Source: Bacteroidetes bacterium B1(2017)
GTDB taxonomy: Bacteria > Bacteroidota > Bacteroidia > UKL13-3
DNA: 64,000 nucleotides
Direction of reading: 5' to 3'
NCBI GenBank assembly: GCA_002256395.1
Contig: NKJG01000006.1
Location: 1-64,000, forward strand
Part shown: piece by piece, positions 54,512 through 64,000 of the stretch
Position numbering within the stretch: position 1 is the first letter of the stretch
Layout of the letters: the number at the start of each line of letters is the position of its first letter
Made by a program: the position numbers and the translations under genes
Notes under the pieces: model-generated
The model's database searches: none
The model's input: the letters and a program-made list of their open reading frames with translations, nothing else
What the model was told of the DNA's origin: nothing

Positions 54512-55519
54512 CTAATCAAGGTATGGGCTTATTTTTTTACTTACAAAATCAATTGTATAAATTGAGTGCTTTTCTTCAATCCTGATTTCACTTTTTTTCT
54601 TTCGAGTCACAATTTCAGCAAAAGCCTTTGTTCCTGCGCTTGATGATAGAGATAATAGGGTAAGTGTATCACATGAATTAAATGAAATGGTTCTAGCACT
54701 TCCAGGATAAGGTATCTTACTTATTGCAAAACCGTCACAAAAGTAAAGACTTTGATTAATGGAGGACCACAATACAGACGTTATCGCGAATTTTTGAGCA
54801 GTGAAAGGAGTAACATATGGAGTTAATAACTTTTTAGTCTTAATATTCAAATAATGAATTCCAATTGTTTCCTCAACTGGATTATAAAATGACATTGCTA
54901 TAACATCATCATTGATCCACACAAGATTATACCAGGCCTCAGGAACAAAATCATTAACCCTGAAGCTGTCCAATTCGTTAAATGAAATATCCCTTATTAT
55001 CAGCAATGTTTTAGTAATGTCATCCCTCATTTTACACATATACATAAACTTGGTACCATTTCTATTAAAACATAGGTTACTGATTTCACGATTCGGGCTA
55101 TTCTCAAATACCGCATCTGAATTATTGAAAAAGGAATACAGTTTTGTCTCTCTGGTTAAATAGTCTGTCCAGAGCAATCCAGTTGTGGAGCATGATATTT
55201 TGCTTGCAGCCTTTCGGTTACTAATGATTTGAACTTTATTACTATCATTAATAAGTGCAATTCCTTCCATATTTGTATTTGAGTTGAAGAATTTTGTATA
55301 AATTCCATTTCCCGATGATATGGGATTGTAATACTGATTACCTACCTCATAAAAAGAATATCCAAATTGGCTTTGTGATTCAGGGAAATTACAATTTACA
55401 TCTACTGTGGGACTATCAATTAATTCTGATGTTATCGGTGTCTCTGCAATTCTGTTTTTACGACAGGACACGCAACAAAAGAATAGGAAGGCGAAGTAAT
55501 AGCAAATACCTGTTTTCAT
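54512..55519 (-). CDS. lipoprotein with propeller-like body, unknown
   Basis: 335 residues. Signal with lipobox VSC (FAFLFFCCVSCRK, Cys near 19). The body has repeated strand groups with WNDD/W-type turns (LVWINDDVIAMSFYNP, SVLWSSINQSLYFCDG), as in TolB- or WD40-like propellers. No family named. It lies between two copies of the RAYT 3' end and REP unit, which suggests it moved or was trapped with them. Confidence 0.65.
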   Translation of the reverse strand: MKTGICYYFAFLFFCCVSCRKNRIAETPITSELIDSPTVDVNCNFPESQSQFGYSFYEVGNQYYNPISSGNGIYTKFFNSNTNMEGIALINDSNKVQIISNRKAASKISCSTTGLLWTDYLTRETKLYSFFNNSDAVFENSPNREISNLCFNRNGTKFMYMCKMRDDITKTLLIIRDISFNELDSFRVNDFVPEAWYNLVWINDDVIAMSFYNPVEETIGIHYLNIKTKKLLTPYVTPFTAQKFAITSVLWSSINQSLYFCDGFAISKIPYPGSARTISFNSCDTLTLLSLSSSAGTKAFAEIVTRKKKSEIRIEEKHSIYTIDFVSKKISPYLD

Positions 55520-55540
55520 TTTTTTACAATTAACTTTTGT

Positions 55541-55609
55541 GTCCCGCTGGACGTAGACTTTGCCTAAGTCCGATTATGAAAGGAGCTTAAGCTCCCTGAT
55601 ATGGATTAC
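55541..55609 (+). repeat. REP-like unit (copy 2), downstream of the RAYT gene
   Basis: An imperfect hairpin (GGACGTAG...CTAAGTCC), GATTATG (55572-55578) and palindrome GGAGCTTAAGCTCC (55582-55595), running into the 3' end of the transposase gene. Confidence 0.75.
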
Positions 55610-56176
55610 TCATTTGATTGTAATCCAAGCAAAGTTCAAAACCACTGGTTCAAAAATACCATCTTTTCCTGCATAATAGGGTGCGCTGCTATATAGATAA
55701 TCTTCAGGATTAGCTACAAGGCCTGCCCTTACTGGATTGTTATGTATGTAATTTATTTTTTGTTGAATAAACTTTTTCGAAAATAGCTCTACTGCATGGT
55801 TTTCATGTGTCCAAACCTGGTACAGCTCATTTCTGGAATGACCATTAGCTGCATATTTAAAAATTAGGAGTAGCCAGTCTTTTCTGCTTTCGTTTATGTT
55901 TCCAATTGTTTCTAATATTTTGGTGCTAGTATGTCTTTTCAGATCTCTAATTACGCCGCTTAGGTTTCCGTTTTTGCTTCTTGCAATAAGGTGAATATGA
56001 TTAGACATAATTACATAGGAATAAATTTCGAGACCTTTATTCAGGCAACAATACCTGAAGCTATCCATAACAATATCTCGATAGATTTGACGTGTAAATA
56101 GATCTGCCCATTGGACCACCTGAAATGTTAAATAGTACGGCGCAAATTGATCTGTTATTTTGTATGCATTTGACAT
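55610..56176 (-). CDS. REP-associated tyrosine transposase (RAYT, IS200/IS605-like)
   Basis: 188 residues of the Y1_Tnp fold: YYLTFQVVQWADLFTR start, catalytic SNHIHLIARSKNG (the HxH-type motif His-Ile-His), and the candidate Tyr in the region IKFIQQKINYIHNNPVRAGLV typical of RAYTs. These enzymes nick and join single-stranded REP hairpins. REP-like units flank it on both sides in opposite orientation. Confidence 0.88.
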   Translation of the reverse strand: MSNAYKITDQFAPYYLTFQVVQWADLFTRQIYRDIVMDSFRYCCLNKGLEIYSYVIMSNHIHLIARSKNGNLSGVIRDLKRHTSTKILETIGNINESRKDWLLLIFKYAANGHSRNELYQVWTHENHAVELFSKKFIQQKINYIHNNPVRAGLVANPEDYLYSSAPYYAGKDGIFEPVVLNFAWITIK

Positions 56177-56186
56177 AATTTTTCCG

Positions 56187-56232
56187 GTAGCTTAAGCTAC
56201 AACATAATCGAGCGAAGGCACAGCCTTCGCTC
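56187..56232 (-). repeat. REP-like unit (copy 3), inverted, upstream of the RAYT gene
   Basis: Palindrome GTAGCTTAAGCTAC (56187-56200), CATAATC (56203-56209, the complement of GATTATG) and hairpin GAGCGAAGGC-ACA-GCCTTCGCTC (56210-56232). The same order of parts as copies 1 and 2 read in the opposite direction. Confidence 0.75.
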
Positions 56233-56461
56233 AACAGCCAAGTATCGCATTTTGCGATACCATTTCTTCTACTTCTTTTTCATTTAACTGAAACATAAAA
56301 TTAACTGGAAATCTTTCTATATTTCTTTTAACCTGCTCTCTGAGTCTAATCGATTTTACCCCATAAAGACTCGCTAAATATCTATCCAGCATAATCTTTT
56401 GATTTCTTAGAAAGTATATTTTGCTTACTAAAATGTCTTCAGGCAAATTGTTGTCGGTCAT
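56231..56461 (-). pseudogene. truncated ORF6N-domain gene
   Basis: 76 residues matching the start of ORF6N proteins: SKIYFLRNQKIMLDRYLASL, VKRNIERFPVNFMFQL and MVSQNA. Family members continue well past this point; here the frame ends inside the REP hairpin at 56210-56232, so the transposase unit probably cut the gene. 16 bp from yifB. Confidence 0.7.
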
Positions 56462-56477
56462 TTCTTGCTTTTTTATT

Positions 56478-58031
56478 TTAAGCCACGCCTCCCCAACTTT
56501 CTCTATCCAAGCTCCTATATTGAATGGCCTCTGCTAAATGTTCAGCTTTAATATCTTCCGAACCAGCCAAATCACTAATGGTTCGGGCAACTTTTAAGAT
56601 TCTATCGTAGGCTCGGGCACTTAATTGCAATTTGTTCATGGCTACCTTTAATAAATTTTGGCTTACGGTATTCAGTTGGCAAAACTCGCGCGCCATGGTT
56701 GAGCTCATTTGCGCATTGCTATAAACGCCTTCCATCTCTTGGTAACGCATGCTTTGAATTTCTCTTGCAGCAACTACTCGGTTTCGTATCAATTCGCTTG
56801 GTTCAGCTTTTCTAGCATCTGTTAATTGATCAAAATTTACGGGAGTTACTTCAATATGTATATCAATTCTATCGAGCAATGGTCCGCTAATTTTGCTTAG
56901 GTAGCGCTGAACCAATTGAGTGCCACATACGCATTCTTTTTCGGGGTGGTTAAAGTAACCACAAGGGCATGGGTTCATACTTGCTACCAACATAAAACTA
57001 GCTGGATAATCCATAGAAAATTTGGCTCTTGATATGGTTACCCTTCTTTCTTCTAAGGGTTGACGCATTACCTCTAAAACAGTACGTTTAAATTCGGGTA
57101 ATTCATCTAAAAACAATACGCCATTATGTGCCAATGATATTTCTCCTGGGTTTGGGTTCGCCCCGCCACCAACCAAGGCTACATCACTAATGGTATGATG
57201 TGGCGACCTAAAAGGTCTTAAATATAATAACGAACTATTTTTGCTTAGTTTACCAGCTACCGAATGAATTTTTGTGGTTTCTAATGCTTCTTGAAGTGTT
57301 AAAGGAGGTAGTATACTTGGAAGCCTTTTTGCCAGCATGGTTTTACCAGCCCCAGGTGGTCCAATTAAAATTACGTTATGGCCACCAGCGGCTGCAATTT
57401 CTAAGGCCCGTTTTATGTTTTCTTGCCCACGCACATCTGCAAAATCGTCTATCAGTTTATGCTGACTTTCTTCAAATTCTTTTCGGGTATCTATTTCAAA
57501 TAATTCTAGTTTGCCTTCAATGCCATTAAAGAAATCAATTACCTCAGAGATAGAATCTGCCCCATAAATTTTTAAGTTGTTTACAATGGCTGCCTCCCTA
57601 GCATTTTCTTTGGGTAAAATAAATCCTTCGAAATTTTCTTTGCGCGCTTGAATAGCAATTGGTAAGGCTCCTTTAATTGGTTTTAGTGTGCCATCTAAAG
57701 CTAACTCACCCATAATGATATATTTGCCAATATTTTCTGCATTTACTTGCTCTGTGGCAGCTAAATAACCAATGGCCAGAGGCAAATCATAGGCACTGCC
57801 TTCTTTTCTAATATCAGCTGGAGCCATGTTTACTACTATTTTTTGCCTAGGCAAAGAATAACTGTGAAACTTTAAGGCACTTTCTATTCGCTGTAAACTT
57901 TCTTTTACTGCATTATCTGGCAATCCAACCAAGAAGTATCCAATTCCTGGCCCCGAACCAGCGTTTACTTCTATGGATATGGTAACAGCGTTTACGCCAT
58001 ATACTGCGCTTCCAAATGTTCTTATAAGCAT
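56478..58031 (-). CDS. yifB: YifB/ComM-family AAA ATPase
   Basis: 517 residues: N-terminal ~170 residues of the ChlI/ComM type ([20 protein letters not shown]), P loop [26 protein letters not shown], and C-terminal AAA lid ([19 protein letters not shown]). ComM is a branch-migration helicase for DNA uptake; in Bacteroidota the role is less clear. Cys-rich [19 protein letters not shown] is the usual zinc finger. Confidence 0.92.
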   Translation of the reverse strand: MLIRTFGSAVYGVNAVTISIEVNAGSGPGIGYFLVGLPDNAVKESLQRIESALKFHSYSLPRQKIVVNMAPADIRKEGSAYDLPLAIGYLAATEQVNAENIGKYIIMGELALDGTLKPIKGALPIAIQARKENFEGFILPKENAREAAIVNNLKIYGADSISEVIDFFNGIEGKLELFEIDTRKEFEESQHKLIDDFADVRGQENIKRALEIAAAGGHNVILIGPPGAGKTMLAKRLPSILPPLTLQEALETTKIHSVAGKLSKNSSLLYLRPFRSPHHTISDVALVGGGANPNPGEISLAHNGVLFLDELPEFKRTVLEVMRQPLEERRVTISRAKFSMDYPASFMLVASMNPCPCGYFNHPEKECVCGTQLVQRYLSKISGPLLDRIDIHIEVTPVNFDQLTDARKAEPSELIRNRVVAAREIQSMRYQEMEGVYSNAQMSSTMAREFCQLNTVSQNLLKVAMNKLQLSARAYDRILKVARTISDLAGSEDIKAEHLAEAIQYRSLDRESWGGVA

Positions 58032-58263
58032 GATTTTTCTTTCTTAAAAAAAGTCGAAGGTTAGGCTAATTTTTCTCCTTGCAAGAAAAGCTTTGCAATT
58101 CAAATTAGATAATTTGTGGAGGGCTAAAACCTCACTTAAATCAAGGAAACCGGATTTATTTTTGAAATTTAAGGTCCAAGCCTTTTTTATCAAGGCTTTA
58201 GAAAAATTGAAAGTCTGATAACAATCATTTTGCTGCAGTTTAGAAAAAGTCTAAATTGCGCAA

Positions 58264-58500
58264 ATGAACCTATCACAAATACAGGCAGGACAACATGCAA
58301 TTGTTACCAAAGTTAATGGCGACGTGCTAGCACTCAAGCTATTTGAGATGGGAATGTTGCCTGGCGAGTGCGTTGAATTGGAAAATATTGCCCCATTTGG
58401 CGATCCAATTGCCATTCGGGTAGGTGAATCAAAATTATGTCTTAGGTTAGAAGATGCGGCCAATGTTGAAATAGAACTGAAGGAATGGAAAGAATTGTAA
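58264..58500 (+). CDS. feoA: ferrous iron transport protein A
   Basis: 78-residue SH3-like protein: LSQIQAGQHAIVTKVNG ... KLFEMGMLPGECVELENIAP ... IAIRVGESKLCLRLEDA. It works with FeoB. The stop overlaps the feoB start by 16 bp, so expression is coupled. Confidence 0.93.
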   Translation: MNLSQIQAGQHAIVTKVNGDVLALKLFEMGMLPGECVELENIAPFGDPIAIRVGESKLCLRLEDAANVEIELKEWKEL

Positions 58501-60605
58501 CCCTAGCGTTGGTTGGTAATCCCAACTGTGGCAAAACATCTTTATTTAATGCCCTCACTGGTTTGAACCAAAAGGTGAGCAATTTTCCGGGAACCACCGT
58601 TGAAAAGAAGATGGGCGAAACCATGCTTACTGAAAAGGTGAAGCTCAAGATTATTGATTTGCCTGGAACCTACAGCCTGTATCCTAAATCGGCAGATGAA
58701 TTGGTTACCTACGAAATATTGAGAAATAAATCGGAAACCAATTTCCCCGATTTAGTAATCTTTATTGCCGATGCCTCCAACCTAAAACGCAATTTGCTGT
58801 TGTTTACCCAAGTTTGCGATTTGGGTGTGCCCGCCATTCTTGCTTTAAATATGTTGGATGTGGCAGAGCGCAGAGGAATAGAATATAATATTCCAGAGCT
58901 AGAAGCTAATTTGGGAGTAAAAGTAATTCCTATAAATGCACGCAAAAAGCAAGGAGTTGAGGAGTTAAAAGCCACTCTTATAAATCATCTTCCTTTAACG
59001 CATGTTGATTTTTTTAGTTTAGATAATCTAAACCAAAACATGCTTGTTGATTTGAGTAAAGTAAGTGATAAGCGTAATTATTATGCGGCTTTGCAATACT
59101 CTATAAATGCAAAGGATTTAATCAGTGAAAAATCGGCACGTATTAAAGAAATATTTGAGCGCTATGGCTTTAACCCCAGGCAGTTTCAAGAAGACGAGGT
59201 TTTGTCGAGATATCAAATTATTGACAAAACGGTTAAACTTGCGCGTAAACAACCAAAAGATAATTTAAAGAAATCTATTACCAGAAAAGTAGACTCTATT
59301 TTAACACATAGATTTTATGGAATTGGCATCTTTTTGTTGTTAATGTTTTTAATTTTTCAGGCAGTTTTTAGTTGGAGTGCTTATCCAATGGATTTGGTAG
59401 AATCTGCCTTTAGTTGGTTCAGCTTATATGTTAAAAACTCACTGCCCGAGGGAGTATTAAATGATTTGTTGGTTCAAGGCATACTTGCTGGATTAAGTGG
59501 GGTGATAGTTTTTTTACCTCAAATTATAGTATTGTTTTTCTTTATTGCCGTACTCGAAGATGTTGGCTACATGGCTAGAGTAGGCTTTATTATGGATAGA
59601 GTGATGCGTCCGTTTGGAATGAATGGTAAATCTATTGTTCCTTTAATTAGCGGTATGGCCTGCGCTGTACCAAGTATTATGGCAAGCAGAAGTATAGAAA
59701 ATAAGCGCGAGCGATTGATTACTATTTTGGTTATTCCTTTAATGAGTTGTTCTGCCCGTTTACCGGTGTATACCTTATTAATTTCACTACTTATTCCAGA
59801 TACAGCGGTATGGGGGCCATTTAATATTCATGGCTTGGTATTAATGCTTATGTATTTTGTTGGTTTTGCCGCTGCCATGCTTAGTGCGTGGGTGTTTAAG
59901 CACTTTATTAAATCTACCCAACAGAATTATTTCTTAATGGAATTGCCAGGCTATAAAATGCCTTTGCCAAGCAATATTTTAATTACGCTTTACGAAAAGG
60001 CAGGAGCCTTTGTATATGGCGCGGGTAAAATTATTATTGCTGTTTCGGTTATTCTTTGGGTGTTGGCATCAACTGGGCCAAAAGAAAAAATGAATGCTGT
60101 GGCACAAAAATACAATGCCCAATTGGAGCAGCTTAGCGATGCCGAAAAAAATGAAGCCTTAATTGGTGGATTAGCTTTGCACCGGGATGCAGATTTCTTA
60201 GAAGCCAGCTATGCCGGACAATTTGGTAAATTTATTGAACCTGCTATTAGACCATTAGGATTTGATTGGAAAATTGGAATTGCTTTGCTTACCTCAATGG
60301 CTGCACGTGAGGTGTTTGTTGGAACCATGAGCACCATTTATAGTGTCAGTGGTTCGGAAGATAATTTAGATTCGTTACGAGGCGCTATGTTAAGCGAAAC
60401 AAACTCCCAAACGGGAAAGCCGGCATATAGTTTAGCCACCGTTTTTTCTTTGCTTATTTTTTATGCCTTTGCCTTGCAATGCATGAGCACAGTTGCCATT
60501 GTAAAAAAGGAAACAGGAGCTGCAAAATGGGCCGTCATACAATTTATTTACCTCACTATTTTGGCTTATGGCAGCAGCTTTTTAATCTACAAAATTTTTG
60601 GCTAA
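58485..60605 (+). CDS. feoB: ferrous iron transporter B
   Basis: 706 residues. G domain at 1-165 (G1 GNPNCGKTS, G3 DLPGTYS, G4 NMLD), then a helical linker and the membrane domain with two gate regions. It moves Fe2+ inward, driven by its G protein. No FeoC is visible after it. Confidence 0.95.
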   Translation: MERIVTLALVGNPNCGKTSLFNALTGLNQKVSNFPGTTVEKKMGETMLTEKVKLKIIDLPGTYSLYPKSADELVTYEILRNKSETNFPDLVIFIADASNLKRNLLLFTQVCDLGVPAILALNMLDVAERRGIEYNIPELEANLGVKVIPINARKKQGVEELKATLINHLPLTHVDFFSLDNLNQNMLVDLSKVSDKRNYYAALQYSINAKDLISEKSARIKEIFERYGFNPRQFQEDEVLSRYQIIDKTVKLARKQPKDNLKKSITRKVDSILTHRFYGIGIFLLLMFLIFQAVFSWSAYPMDLVESAFSWFSLYVKNSLPEGVLNDLLVQGILAGLSGVIVFLPQIIVLFFFIAVLEDVGYMARVGFIMDRVMRPFGMNGKSIVPLISGMACAVPSIMASRSIENKRERLITILVIPLMSCSARLPVYTLLISLLIPDTAVWGPFNIHGLVLMLMYFVGFAAAMLSAWVFKHFIKSTQQNYFLMELPGYKMPLPSNILITLYEKAGAFVYGAGKIIIAVSVILWVLASTGPKEKMNAVAQKYNAQLEQLSDAEKNEALIGGLALHRDADFLEASYAGQFGKFIEPAIRPLGFDWKIGIALLTSMAAREVFVGTMSTIYSVSGSEDNLDSLRGAMLSETNSQTGKPAYSLATVFSLLIFYAFALQCMSTVAIVKKETGAAKWAVIQFIYLTILAYGSSFLIYKIFG

Positions 60606-60794
60606 GGCTCGGTTCGAACCAAGAATGCACGCATAATGGCAGTACGTCAGTAATTTGGCCGAATGTCTGACTTTTGAACTAATGCTCTGTATGTAAAACA
60701 CTTAGGAAAATTTTCTTGATTTTTTAACATATAAACATATCTTTTCACGAAATTTGCAGATTCTAACAATTCACAAGAAGGGGTTTATAATAAT

Positions 60795-61658
60795 ATGAGG
60801 CAGCTTAAAATAAGCAAACAGTTTACCAACCGCGAAAGCAAATCGTTGGATAAGTACCTGAACGAGATCAGTAAAGTTCCAATGATTGATGCGCAGGAGG
60901 AAGTGGAGTTGGCAAGAAGAATCAGGGAAGGTGATCAAGTGGCTTTGGAGCGTCTTGTAAATGCCAACCTTCGTTTCGTGGTTTCGGTTTCAAAACAATA
61001 TCAAAATCAAGGTTTAACTTTAGGCGATTTAATTAACGAAGGAAACTTAGGTTTAATAAAAGCAGCTAAACGTTTTGATGAAACCCGTGGTTTTAAATTT
61101 ATTTCGTATGCAGTTTGGTGGATTCGTCAGTCTATTTTGCAAGCATTAGCCGATCAAAGTAGAATAGTACGTTTGCCCTTAAATAAAGTTGGTTCAATTG
61201 GTAGAATTGGAAATACATCGGCTCGTTTAGAGCAAGAATTAGAGCGCGAACCTACCGTGGAAGAAATTGCAGAAGCAATGGATATTCCATTACAAGAAGT
61301 AGAAAATGCATTGCGTTCAACTGGTCGTCACTTAAGTATTGATGCACCTCTTACAGATGGTGAAGACAATACCTTATTAGGTATTTTAGATACCAATGAT
61401 GAGCCTCGTCCGGATGTGCAATTAATTAATGAGTCGTTACAAAAAGAAATCAACCGTGTAATATCTACTTTAAGCGAAAAAGAACGTGATGTATTAAAAT
61501 ACTATTACGGCTTAGATGGTGGTCCAGCACATACTTTAGAAGATATTTCAGAGAAAATTGGTTTAACTCGCGAACGTGTTCGTCAGATTAAAGAAAAGGC
61601 GCTTCGCAGATTACGTAAATCTAGCAAGAGTAAAATCTTAAAGGCTTATTTAGGATAA
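60795..61658 (+). CDS. rpoD: primary sigma factor RpoD, short Bacteroidota form
   Basis: 287 residues without region 1.1 (starts at region 1.2: [20 protein letters not shown]). Regions 2 ([32 protein letters not shown]), 3, and 4 ([16 protein letters not shown]). This is the sigma factor expected to read the TAnnTTTG promoters. Its own gap (60606-60794) has no gene; a GGTTCGAACCAA palindrome occurs at 60610. Confidence 0.96.
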   Translation: MRQLKISKQFTNRESKSLDKYLNEISKVPMIDAQEEVELARRIREGDQVALERLVNANLRFVVSVSKQYQNQGLTLGDLINEGNLGLIKAAKRFDETRGFKFISYAVWWIRQSILQALADQSRIVRLPLNKVGSIGRIGNTSARLEQELEREPTVEEIAEAMDIPLQEVENALRSTGRHLSIDAPLTDGEDNTLLGILDTNDEPRPDVQLINESLQKEINRVISTLSEKERDVLKYYYGLDGGPAHTLEDISEKIGLTRERVRQIKEKALRRLRKSSKSKILKAYLG

Positions 61659-61703
61659 TAGAAAAGCTTCTGGCCGCTAGCTTCTGGCTTCTGGCAAAAT
61701 TAG

Positions 61704-61741
61704 AAATGGCTCAAAGTGTTTTACTTTGGGCCATTTTTTTT
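61704..61741 (+). terminator. Rho-independent terminator of rpoD
   Basis: Stem AAATGGCTCAAAGT / ACTTTGGGCCATTT, a short T-rich loop, and a T run. Confidence 0.85.
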
Positions 61742-61822
61742 GTCATTACCAATTATCAGGGTAAAACTATTTTTTTAGGTCTGAACCAAAAATGTTAGAA
61801 TTGAATAAACAAAAATTGGGCT

Positions 61823-63253
61823 ATGGCTTTAAGTAGATTTTGGAGTTGGATGATTGCAATTAGTGCGTTGTATATTTTTTATTTACTGTTTGTAAATAAG
61901 ATGTACTCGTTAAATGGCTTGGTTAATGGAAAGCAAAACGACCCTGTTTTGGTGGCAGAGGTGCCTCAAGCCAATTTTGCCGCTGATACTAGTTTAGTAG
62001 CGGCCTTGCAAGCCAATAAAGGAGCTGGTTACGTTCAAAATGATACCCTATACAAGTTATTGGATAATGGTACGGTTGAACTAAATATAGGCAAGCAATC
62101 GGCCGATGGAATTTTTCCAACCTGTAAGAATACCATTATGGATATTTGGTTGCCCTTAATTGGGTACCTCACCTTTTTCTGTGGCTTATTAAATCTGCTC
62201 AACGATTCTAATGCCATTGGAAAATTGGCGGGTGTAATGGCTCCCTTTTTCATGCGCATTTTTCCAGAATTGCCAAAAGGGCATCCTGCCTATGGCTTTA
62301 TGACCATGAACTTTGCTGCAAATTTCTTAGGATTAGATAATGCTGCTACACCCTTTGGATTAAAGGCAATGGAAAGTATGCAGGAAGCAAATCCAACAAA
62401 GGAAAAGGCCTCCAATAGCCAAATTATGTTTCTGTGTTTACACGCAGCTGGATTAACCTTAATTCCAACATCTATTATTGGGTATCGTGCTGCACAACAT
62501 GCAAGCAACCCGGCAGATATTATGCTTCCAACAATTATTACTTCTTTTATTGGAACATTAGCTGCTTTGATATTTGTGAGTATTAAACAAAAAATCAATC
62601 TTGTAAATTTGGTTGTGGTGGGTTTGGTGGCAGGTGTTTCGGCAATTATTGCACTTTTACTGGTATATATAAATAAGCTTGATGGAATTGAGAAATTTCA
62701 TTTTACAGGTAATTTAAGCAACGGTGTTTTGCTATTTATTATCTTATTAATTGTAGTGTATTGCATTGCTCAGGAAAAAGTATTTAAAGCAAATAACACC
62801 AACATATTTGATTCATTTGTTACAGGTGCAAAAGACGGATTTACTACTGGAGTGCGTGTTTTGCCTTATATGATTGCTATGTTGGTTGCATTAAGCATTT
62901 TTAGAAATTCAACTCTTATGACCATCGTTATGAATGGGATTGGATCGGCACTAAGTATTTTTAATGTAGATCAACAAATAATTAATGCTATACCTGTTGC
63001 CATTATGCGTCCGTTTAGCGCGGGTGGTTCAAGAGGCTTTATGTTAGATGCTATGAAAACATATGGAGCAGATAGTTTAACGGGTCAATTATCGTGCTTA
63101 TTTCAAGGTGCGGCAGAAACCACTTTTTATGTAGTGGCTTTGTATTTTGGATCCGTAAATGTTAAAGATGCACGCTATACTTTAAGCATTATGTTGCTAG
63201 TGGATTTGGTATGCGTAATTAGCGGAATTTTTGTTTGCCAGTTATACTTTTAG
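61823..63253 (+). CDS. SpmA-SpmB fusion, nucleoside-recognition membrane protein
   Basis: 476 residues. The first half is SpmA-like (MAPFFMRIFPELPKG, ANFLGLDNAATPFGLKAM), the second SpmB-like (GVRVLPYMIAMLVALSIFR, MRPFSAGGSRGFMLDAM). In Bacillus the two proteins help dehydrate the spore core; here they are one chain in a non-spore-former, so the role must differ (transport is plausible). Periplasmic ~60 residues after the first helix are unassigned. Confidence 0.88.
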   Translation: MALSRFWSWMIAISALYIFYLLFVNKMYSLNGLVNGKQNDPVLVAEVPQANFAADTSLVAALQANKGAGYVQNDTLYKLLDNGTVELNIGKQSADGIFPTCKNTIMDIWLPLIGYLTFFCGLLNLLNDSNAIGKLAGVMAPFFMRIFPELPKGHPAYGFMTMNFAANFLGLDNAATPFGLKAMESMQEANPTKEKASNSQIMFLCLHAAGLTLIPTSIIGYRAAQHASNPADIMLPTIITSFIGTLAALIFVSIKQKINLVNLVVVGLVAGVSAIIALLLVYINKLDGIEKFHFTGNLSNGVLLFIILLIVVYCIAQEKVFKANNTNIFDSFVTGAKDGFTTGVRVLPYMIAMLVALSIFRNSTLMTIVMNGIGSALSIFNVDQQIINAIPVAIMRPFSAGGSRGFMLDAMKTYGADSLTGQLSCLFQGAAETTFYVVALYFGSVNVKDARYTLSIMLLVDLVCVISGIFVCQLYF

Positions 63254-64000
63254 CAAGGTTTAAGAACCAATTGCTTTCCAACTTTTAAATGGTACCTAGT
63301 TCCCATAACTAGGCTTAAATTTCGTGACTCGTGGCCAGCAGGCCAGCCAAAAATTACAGGGTATGAATACTCTTTTACGTTATCGGCAATAATTTCATAC
63401 GCGGTTTTTCCAAATGGAACGGTATTGTCCTTCATATCGCTCATATCGCCTATTACAAGAGCTTCTAGGTTCGATAACTTACCCGCACGTTTAAGACCTT
63501 GCATCATTCTATCAATATGGTATAAATACTCATCCAGGTCTTCTAAAAACAAAATTTTATGGTCGTAATTTGGGTCGCTGGCCGAACCTAAAATGGAATA
63601 TAAAACCGAAAGGTTGCCGCCAATTAAAGTACCTTCTGCATCGTCTTCTCGTAGGTTAAGCGGATGTTTTGGAATGTGTATTTCTTGAGGTCCTTCAAAC
63701 AATGTTTTTCTAAGATGTTCCAGACTTTCGGGATGAAGTTTGTCTTTTTGCCAATTGATTGGCATTGGTCCATGCAAACTAGAGTAACCTAGTTTCTTTT
63801 GAATATGTGCATGAAGAACGGTTATATCGCTATATCCAATAACCCATTTGGGTGTTTCAAGGAATAAATCAAAATCGAGGGCATCTACCATTCTAACGGT
63901 TCCATAGCCGCCTCTAGCGCAGAATATGGCTTTAATGCTTGGGTCGTTTAGCAAATCTTGAAACGTTTTGCTACGTATGTCATCTGAACCAGCGAATTGG
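63250..64000 (-). CDS. LD-carboxypeptidase, S66 family (partial)
   Basis: The frame runs open to the window edge, so the N-terminus lies outside. Visible: AGSDDIRSKTFQD, CARGGYGTVRMVD, the nucleophile segment IGYSDITVLHAHI, GGNLSVL, EDLDEYLYHIDRM and GWPAGHES with the catalytic His. Trims tetrapeptide stems in murein recycling (LdcA) or acts as MccF-like. Convergent with the SpmAB fusion (4 bp overlap). Confidence 0.88.
   Translation of the reverse strand, partial: QFAGSDDIRSKTFQDLLNDPSIKAIFCARGGYGTVRMVDALDFDLFLETPKWVIGYSDITVLHAHIQKKLGYSSLHGPMPINWQKDKLHPESLEHLRKTLFEGPQEIHIPKHPLNLREDDAEGTLIGGNLSVLYSILGSASDPNYDHKILFLEDLDEYLYHIDRMMQGLKRAGKLSNLEALVIGDMSDMKDNTVPFGKTAYEIIADNVKEYSYPVIFGWPAGHESRNLSLVMGTRYHLKVGKQLVLKPC

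Noticed and set aside
56231..56461. A complete small DNA-binding protein
   Set aside because: It matches only the start of ORF6N proteins and ends in a REP hairpin, so it is listed as a pseudogene.

Overview
The window looks like a chromosomal segment of an AT-rich, probably gliding member of the Bacteroidota. The signs are GldH next to a PSP1/RicT-like protein and HolB, a secreted protein with a gliding-motility/T9SS type C-terminal domain, a short RpoD without region 1.1, TAnnTTTG (-7) promoter boxes, and Bacteroidota-type integrase, MurQ, fused E1 and NagB/PIG-L proteins. Genus cannot be decided from this sequence.

Positions 1 to about 22,750 are accessory DNA. The region opens with what looks like the terminal repeats of an IS21-like element; the first ATG of a giant Rhs/YD-repeat protein (98-9304) lies inside them, so that gene has probably lost its true 5' end. 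It is followed by an exported small protein and then an array of short orphan Rhs tip cassettes (10337, 12435, a truncated one at 14216, and a reversed one at 17143-18084). Each orphan starts at TTG, carries a similar leader peptide, then the FHFNGKE...DP Rhs core, then a different C-terminal domain (metzincin-like protease, NlpC/P60-like, NCHG cysteine-peptidase-like). Each intact tip is followed by an exported or lipoprotein gene that may be its immunity partner. The three forward cassettes share about 400 bp of non-coding leader with two inverted repeats. Two tandem tyrosine recombinases, the second lacking canonical catalytic residues, sit inside the array. This is the best candidate for an undescribed system: a silent store of toxin tips with possible dedicated recombination machinery.

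Positions 18478-22753 are the end of an integrated element: an iteron-like palindrome, a RepA-like ATPase, a small protein, a MerR-like HTH protein, an unknown protein and a Bacteroidota integrase, ending at a 3' half of a CAU-anticodon tRNA that is probably the attachment site. The other end of the element (an intact tRNA) is not in the window.

Positions 22,755-64,000 are mainly core genome: a psd-like/catalase/membrane protein/cyanophycinase gene run opposite a MarR regulator with a 40-bp palindromic operator; a secreted gliding-type protein; RluD, MurQ, a C-terminal processing protease, TrmB, a Na+/H+ antiporter with a universal stress protein; a NagB/PIG-L fusion; a fused 2-oxoacid dehydrogenase E1; PurL and TatC; RpiB, MeaB and a flavin reductase; GldH-RicT-HolB; YifB; FeoA-FeoB; RpoD; an SpmA-SpmB fusion; and a partial LD-carboxypeptidase at the right edge. 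A small mobile patch at 54,360-56,461 holds a REP-associated tyrosine transposase, REP-like palindromes, a lipoprotein gene lying between two copies of the transposase 3' end, and a truncated ORF6N gene.
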